Source: Deinococcales bacterium (GTDB lineage Bacteria; Deinococcota; Deinococci; Deinococcales; JAAFIG01). From it: 64,000 nucleotides of DNA. The notes under the pieces were generated by a model. That model had not been told where the DNA came from and ran no database searches. It saw only the letters and a program-made list of their open reading frames with translations. The stretch spans positions 1-64,000 of the forward strand of contig JAAFIG010000004.1 of the NCBI GenBank assembly GCA_013298595.1, read 5' to 3'. This document shows, piece by piece, positions 60,619 through 64,000 of the stretch; position 1 is the first letter of the stretch, and each line of letters starts with the position of its first letter. Made by a program: the position numbers and the translations under genes.

Positions 60619-61013
60619 TTCTATGTGATACTGGAGCTTTGGTTGCTCTGATAGATACTTCAGATAAACATCATGTAGCCGTTAAAGCATTTAGTACCGA
60701 GAAGCTACTTGTTCCGACAACTGTATTATGCGAAGTTGATTATTTTTTAACCAAATACCTTGGCGACAATGTTGCCAAAACTTTTTTGGAACGTGTGGCA
60801 AAAAATAATGAATTACTCGTTTTTGACGAAACAGATTTGGTTCGTGTCAACCAAATTCGTCGGCATTACAACGATTTACCGCTTGGTTTTGTGGATGCTA
60901 GTTTGGTTGCCTTAGCAGAACGTTATCGAATTCGTCAGATTTTAACCATAGATCGTAAGCATTTCTTAGCGGTTCAACCACTTCATTTAGGACATTTTGA
61001 ATTATTGCCATGA
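60615..61013 (+). CDS. VapC-like PIN-domain ribonuclease toxin
   Basis: The 132-residue protein has the PIN acidic triad: ILCDTGAL (Asp5), TVLCEVDYFL (Glu near 40) and GFVDASLVALAER (Asp near 93), and a final ILTIDRKHF strand. Such toxins cleave tRNA or rRNA with Mg2+. The GTG start overlaps the antitoxin stop. The second terminator copy begins 5 bp after the stop. Confidence 0.88.
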   Translation: MILCDTGALVALIDTSDKHHVAVKAFSTEKLLVPTTVLCEVDYFLTKYLGDNVAKTFLERVAKNNELLVFDETDLVRVNQIRRHYNDLPLGFVDASLVALAERYRIRQILTIDRKHFLAVQPLHLGHFELLP

Positions 61014-61017
61014 GCCA

Positions 61018-61053
61018 ACTCGAGCCTCCCAAAAGGAGGCTCGAGTTTATTAT
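61018..61053 (+). terminator. terminator, second copy
   Basis: The stem (61018-61029 with 61035-61046) and loop are identical to 60271-60299, and TTATTATTGCC follows. It also faces the convergent fic gene. Confidence 0.9.
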
Positions 61054-61075
61054 TGCCTTGCCGTAGCTCGAGGTT

Positions 61076-62101
61076 TTATCGTTTGCGTTTGTATTTCGTA
61101 GCTCGTCCAGCACCGTGTTTCTCGAGCAACCCTAATTGAACTAAGTACGTCAAATCTCGAGCGGCAGTCATATGCGAAGCACTTGTTAGGCGTTGTATAT
61201 CTGCGTTTGAAATTAGGGCATTCGTTGGTTCTAGTAATGCCAATATCCGCCATTGACGTTCGTTGAGTAACGGTATTTCGGGTAAGGTTTGATGCTCTTT
61301 GGTTTGTAAACGTTGTTTTAGATTTTGTAATTGCTCGAGTAAGCCTGTCACAACAAAGTATATCCATGCTGCCCAGTCTTGGTGCTTTAAACTCGTTTGA
61401 ATTTTTTCATAGTATTGAAATAGGTGATTTTTGTAATAGGGTTCAAGTGCAATCAGTCCTCGAGCATCCCATGCGTGTTGTGCCAACACCAGTGTCTCGA
61501 GTAAACGTGCTGTGCGTCCGTTCCCATCCATGAATGGATGAATTCGTACAAATTCGAGGTGGATGATGGCTGCTCGAATTGCGGGGTGGAGTGATGATTG
61601 CTGATTCCATTGGCACATCGCTGCGATGCGCTGTGCTATATCTTTGGCTGGGTCGCCTTCGTGGACTGGTTCTTGTGTTCGGGTATCAAAAACAAATACA
61701 GGGTCTGTTCGCCATTTTCCAAGACGGGCTGGTAGATCAAGGTCACGCATAATCATATGGTGTAGTTCTATAATTGTTTGACTATCTAGTGGCTTGTTAT
61801 GTCCTGACCATTCATGGCGAATCCAATCTAAGGCATGTTTATAATTGCGAACTTCAATTTCACGGTTACGTGGTTTAAGTATTGGTTGATTACTCAGTAA
61901 TTTGCGTACTTCCTCGAGCGTTAATGGGTTTCCTTCGATAGCAGTGCTGTAATGTGTTGCTTCGATGCTGCTTTGGAAGCGCCACTCGAGTTCTATTTGT
62001 GGGTTTATTGGTGTCAGTAACACTGTTTGCCTGAGAAGACTGGCTTGCCACAGCAATGCTTCAAGATTGGCTGAAATCAGAATTTGCGGTTGGAAAATCA
62101 T
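61076..62101 (-). CDS. Fic-domain protein with self-inhibitory motif
   Basis: A 341-residue AMP-transferase-like enzyme. HPFMDGNGRTARLLE (near 170) is the full Fic motif with catalytic His. TAIEGNPLT near residue 48 matches the (S/T)xxxE(G/N) inhibitory helix of class II Fic proteins, so the enzyme should be autoinhibited. The C-terminal 80 residues look like a winged helix (RQWRILALLEP). ATG 62101 follows TATGAT by 6 nt; the longer frame to 62197 is AT-rich and unlikely. Confidence 0.9.
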   Translation of the reverse strand: MIFQPQILISANLEALLWQASLLRQTVLLTPINPQIELEWRFQSSIEATHYSTAIEGNPLTLEEVRKLLSNQPILKPRNREIEVRNYKHALDWIRHEWSGHNKPLDSQTIIELHHMIMRDLDLPARLGKWRTDPVFVFDTRTQEPVHEGDPAKDIAQRIAAMCQWNQQSSLHPAIRAAIIHLEFVRIHPFMDGNGRTARLLETLVLAQHAWDARGLIALEPYYKNHLFQYYEKIQTSLKHQDWAAWIYFVVTGLLEQLQNLKQRLQTKEHQTLPEIPLLNERQWRILALLEPTNALISNADIQRLTSASHMTAARDLTYLVQLGLLEKHGAGRATKYKRKR

Positions 62102-62107
62102 CACATA

Positions 62108-62113
62108 ATCATA
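62108..62113 (-). promoter_or_regulatory. -10 box TATGAT, 6 nt before fic
   Basis: On the minus strand TATGAT ends 6 nt before the ATG at 62101. The surrounding DNA is T-rich and no single -35 stands out. Confidence 0.45.
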
Positions 62114-62324
62114 ACAAAATCGTAACAAAATAAAAAACGCTATTGCGAAGCTCGAGCTTTGGCTGCTCAAAAGCTCATCAAACCCAAACTGCACCAAAAT
62201 CTCATATATAAGACTTATTAAAGTTTTGTGTGATTTACAGCGTACTCATGATAAATTCTTTGCACCAATACCTCATTCTCGAGGCTTAGCGTTCTCGAGT
62301 ACCGAAGTATTTTTGGAGGTTTTC

Positions 62325-63188
62325 ATGAAAAAATTAGGATTAGTTGTAGCTGCGTTCTTACCGTTCGTCCTCAATTCGTGTTTGAATCAAACACCACCAA
62401 TTAATACGGTCAGTCCCGCTGGTGTTTATCAGGATTCCAATGTCTTAACTGTTGGTATTTGCGGTGCAGTTAACGGCTCGAGTTTAAAATTGCGTTTTGT
62501 GATTCCCGAACCAACCGCTACTGGAGCAATTAATTTTCAAGTTGTCTCGGATTCATTTACGCCACCTGGTGGGTTAAGTAGTGGTAATGGTGTGGTCACA
62601 CAAACGGTGATTGGTTCGTATGCCAATACCTCGAGTGCTTTGACTGGTTCGTTTAAAGTAGATTCCAATACCACCACAATATCTGGGGCATTTAATGAAG
62701 CTCGAACTCAGTTTTCTGGAACGTTAACAGCTTCGTGTACTAATTCGCCAAGCAGTTCTCCTGTTAATTACACTTTTGTGGCTGTTAAACAAACAGGTTC
62801 GGTCAGTCCTGTTGGATTGTACAAAGATAACAATGTCAGTAACACAAGTTTTTGTGCGACTGCGGCTGGTATAACCACCAAAATTTCGCTTTCTTTGCCC
62901 GAACCTTCCACTTCTGGCGCACTGAGCATTCCTGTCACAGTGCAAAACATTACTGATACAACGAACAGCACCTCGAGTGGCACACTGACAGGTTCGTACA
63001 ACGCTGGCACGGGTAACTTCACGGGTTTTGGTACGATTACACTCGAGGGTGGCACAACCAGCAATACAGCCACTGTTAATGGCAACCTCAATTTACTAGC
63101 AAATCAAATCTTTGGTTCGCTCACCCTGACTTGTGGCTCGAGTCCAACGCCATCTGGAACACTCAAATTCTTAGCTGTCAAACAATAA
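62325..63188 (+). CDS. lipoprotein with two related beta domains
   Basis: A 287-residue lipoprotein. The signal peptide ends LNSC with Cys19. The mature part contains two units of about 125 residues, each starting VSP.G.Y.D.NV, with PEP..(T/S)GA in the middle and F.AVKQ at the end, and each with two Cys. This is an internal duplication. No family is recognised. GGAGG lies 6 nt before the ATG. It converges with glgA with 6 bp between the stops. Confidence 0.78.
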   Translation: MKKLGLVVAAFLPFVLNSCLNQTPPINTVSPAGVYQDSNVLTVGICGAVNGSSLKLRFVIPEPTATGAINFQVVSDSFTPPGGLSSGNGVVTQTVIGSYANTSSALTGSFKVDSNTTTISGAFNEARTQFSGTLTASCTNSPSSSPVNYTFVAVKQTGSVSPVGLYKDNNVSNTSFCATAAGITTKISLSLPEPSTSGALSIPVTVQNITDTTNSTSSGTLTGSYNAGTGNFTGFGTITLEGGTTSNTATVNGNLNLLANQIFGSLTLTCGSSPTPSGTLKFLAVKQ

Positions 63189-63194
63189 GCTTTT

Positions 63195-64000
63195 TTACGC
63201 GCCGTACAACTGCAAGTATTGTTGTGCGGCGTTATCCCATGAAAAATTGGTCTGCATTGCCTCGAGCACCTTAGCTTCCCAAGCTGGTGTACGCCATTGA
63301 GACCTTGCATAACTGGCTGTATTTGCTAATGCACGGCTCGAGTATTCCCAGAACGGGTATCCCCTACTTTCAGGCACGGTATCCAGCAACCCACCAACTG
63401 CTCTGGCGATTGGTAATGTGCCATAACGCATACTAATCATTTGTGATAAACCACAAGGCTCGAACAAACTTGGCATCAGAAACGCATCTGCTCCAGCGTA
63501 AATCCGATGAGCAAAAGGTTCGTTAAAACCACTCGAGAAGTGAATATTAGGTCTGGTTTCCATAAACCAACGCAAACCTTGTTCTGCACCTGTATCACCA
63601 CTACCAAGCACCACGATATTCCAATCGCGTGCCATTTCCTCGAGTGCTCCAAACATAATACTCAGACCTTTTTGCTCGGATAAACGGCTCACCATTGCCA
63701 GTGTTGGGCGGTTTGGATCAAGATTTAATTCTTGGCACAAAGCAACTCGGGCTTTTTCCTTCCCTTTAAAATCCGAGAATTGCTGCGAGATGTGTTTATC
63801 CGAACTCGGATTCCAATAATTGGTATCTATGCCATTCAAAATACCTGTGACCCCTCGAGATCGCAGAACGCCGTCTAAGCCAAAGCCACCCTCGGCTGTG
63901 GTAATTTCCCAAGCGTATCTTGGTGAGACAGTGCTGATTACATCTGAGTAAGCAATACCTGCTTTTAAGCAATTGGCATCGCCGTTATACTCAAGACCAT
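63195..64000 (-). CDS. glgA: glycogen synthase, C-terminal part (runs off the window)
   Basis: The 3' part of an ADP-glucose-dependent starch/glycogen synthase of the GT5 family. Reading continues without a stop to the right edge; the 63839 ATG is internal. Visible in order are KAGIAYSDVISTVSPRYAWE, GVLRSRGVTGILNGID, MVSRLSEQKGL, VVLGSGD, and the donor site SLFEPCGLSQMISMRYG. All are family signatures. About 268 residues are present; the N-terminal domain lies beyond 64000. Confidence 0.93.
   Translation of the reverse strand, partial: GLEYNGDANCLKAGIAYSDVISTVSPRYAWEITTAEGGFGLDGVLRSRGVTGILNGIDTNYWNPSSDKHISQQFSDFKGKEKARVALCQELNLDPNRPTLAMVSRLSEQKGLSIMFGALEEMARDWNIVVLGSGDTGAEQGLRWFMETRPNIHFSSGFNEPFAHRIYAGADAFLMPSLFEPCGLSQMISMRYGTLPIARAVGGLLDTVPESRGYPFWEYSSRALANTASYARSQWRTPAWEAKVLEAMQTNFSWDNAAQQYLQLYGA

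Noticed and set aside
1-64000. CRISPR arrays, tRNA and rRNA genes
   Set aside because: No regularly spaced repeats were seen, and no cloverleaf or rRNA core sequence was recognised in the gaps; covariance-model searches were not possible.

Overview
The window looks like chromosomal DNA of a low-GC member of the Deinococcus-Thermus lineage (Deinococcota). By eye GC is in the low to mid 40s percent. The placement is an inference from recalled family sequences: a CarD regulator (49393-49899) that reads almost like the Thermus thermophilus protein, a fatty acyl-CoA ligase (45432-47096) close to the T. thermophilus enzyme, and many starts that carry a TANNNT -10-like box 5-7 nt upstream with no Shine-Dalgarno, the leaderless style known from Deinococcus. 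No rRNA, tRNA, CRISPR array, phage or complete insertion sequence is visible. The most striking property is base-level: the palindrome CTCGAG is repeated about ten times per kb through most coding and intergenic DNA, resembling the cyanobacterial HIP1 phenomenon but with another word and, by inference, another phylum.

Layout. 1-4360: a possible transposase tail, ddl, a GAF histidine kinase coupled to a TrmJ-type methylase, and a small membrane protein. 4387-6911: ComEA and a Wzz-like chain-length protein. 7015-9234: a conservon-like operon (DUF4388, CvnD/MglA-type GTPase, roadblock, V4R-like). 9241-16800: GNAT, MinC, a LysM/M23 peptidase, AnmK, a VanW protein and a BMP-type binding protein. 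16852-25203: a second DUF4388 protein, ThrB, an unknown membrane-anchored protein, MurE, Udk, an M20 amidohydrolase and RNase Y. 25209-28472: an APH(3')-like kinase, a frameshifted TPR gene, a MerR regulator and a phosphoesterase. 28490-35598: a glycan block (GT2, WbsX, GT2) followed by an MMPL exporter and an ABC exporter.

35673-43631: amidase, RecX, an orphan receiver protein, an AAA+/zinc-ribbon/VWA module with an inserted Uma2 gene, carboxynorspermidine decarboxylase and a second Uma2 gene. 43688-49899: a VOC protein, a MalK-type ATPase, acyl-CoA ligase, MqnD (futalosine-route menaquinone), a HAD phosphatase and CarD. 50022-56322: a GAF protein with a decayed HD-GYP-like half, an exported peroxiredoxin, SixA, Ppx/GppA and a divergent NarL-type two-component pair. 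56353-64000: a HigBA toxin-antitoxin pair with its own palindromic promoter, a DUF4097-like repeat protein, a large lipoprotein, a VapBC-like pair between two copies of the same terminator, a Fic protein, a second lipoprotein and the 3' part of glgA.

Functionally, cell-envelope synthesis and remodelling dominates (ddl, murE, anmK, M23, amidase, VanW, MinC, glycosyltransferases), along with signalling by small GTPase and two-component modules and small accessory toxin-antitoxin cassettes. Starts were chosen from Shine-Dalgarno spacing, -10 spacing or family alignment, and alternatives are stated where they compete.
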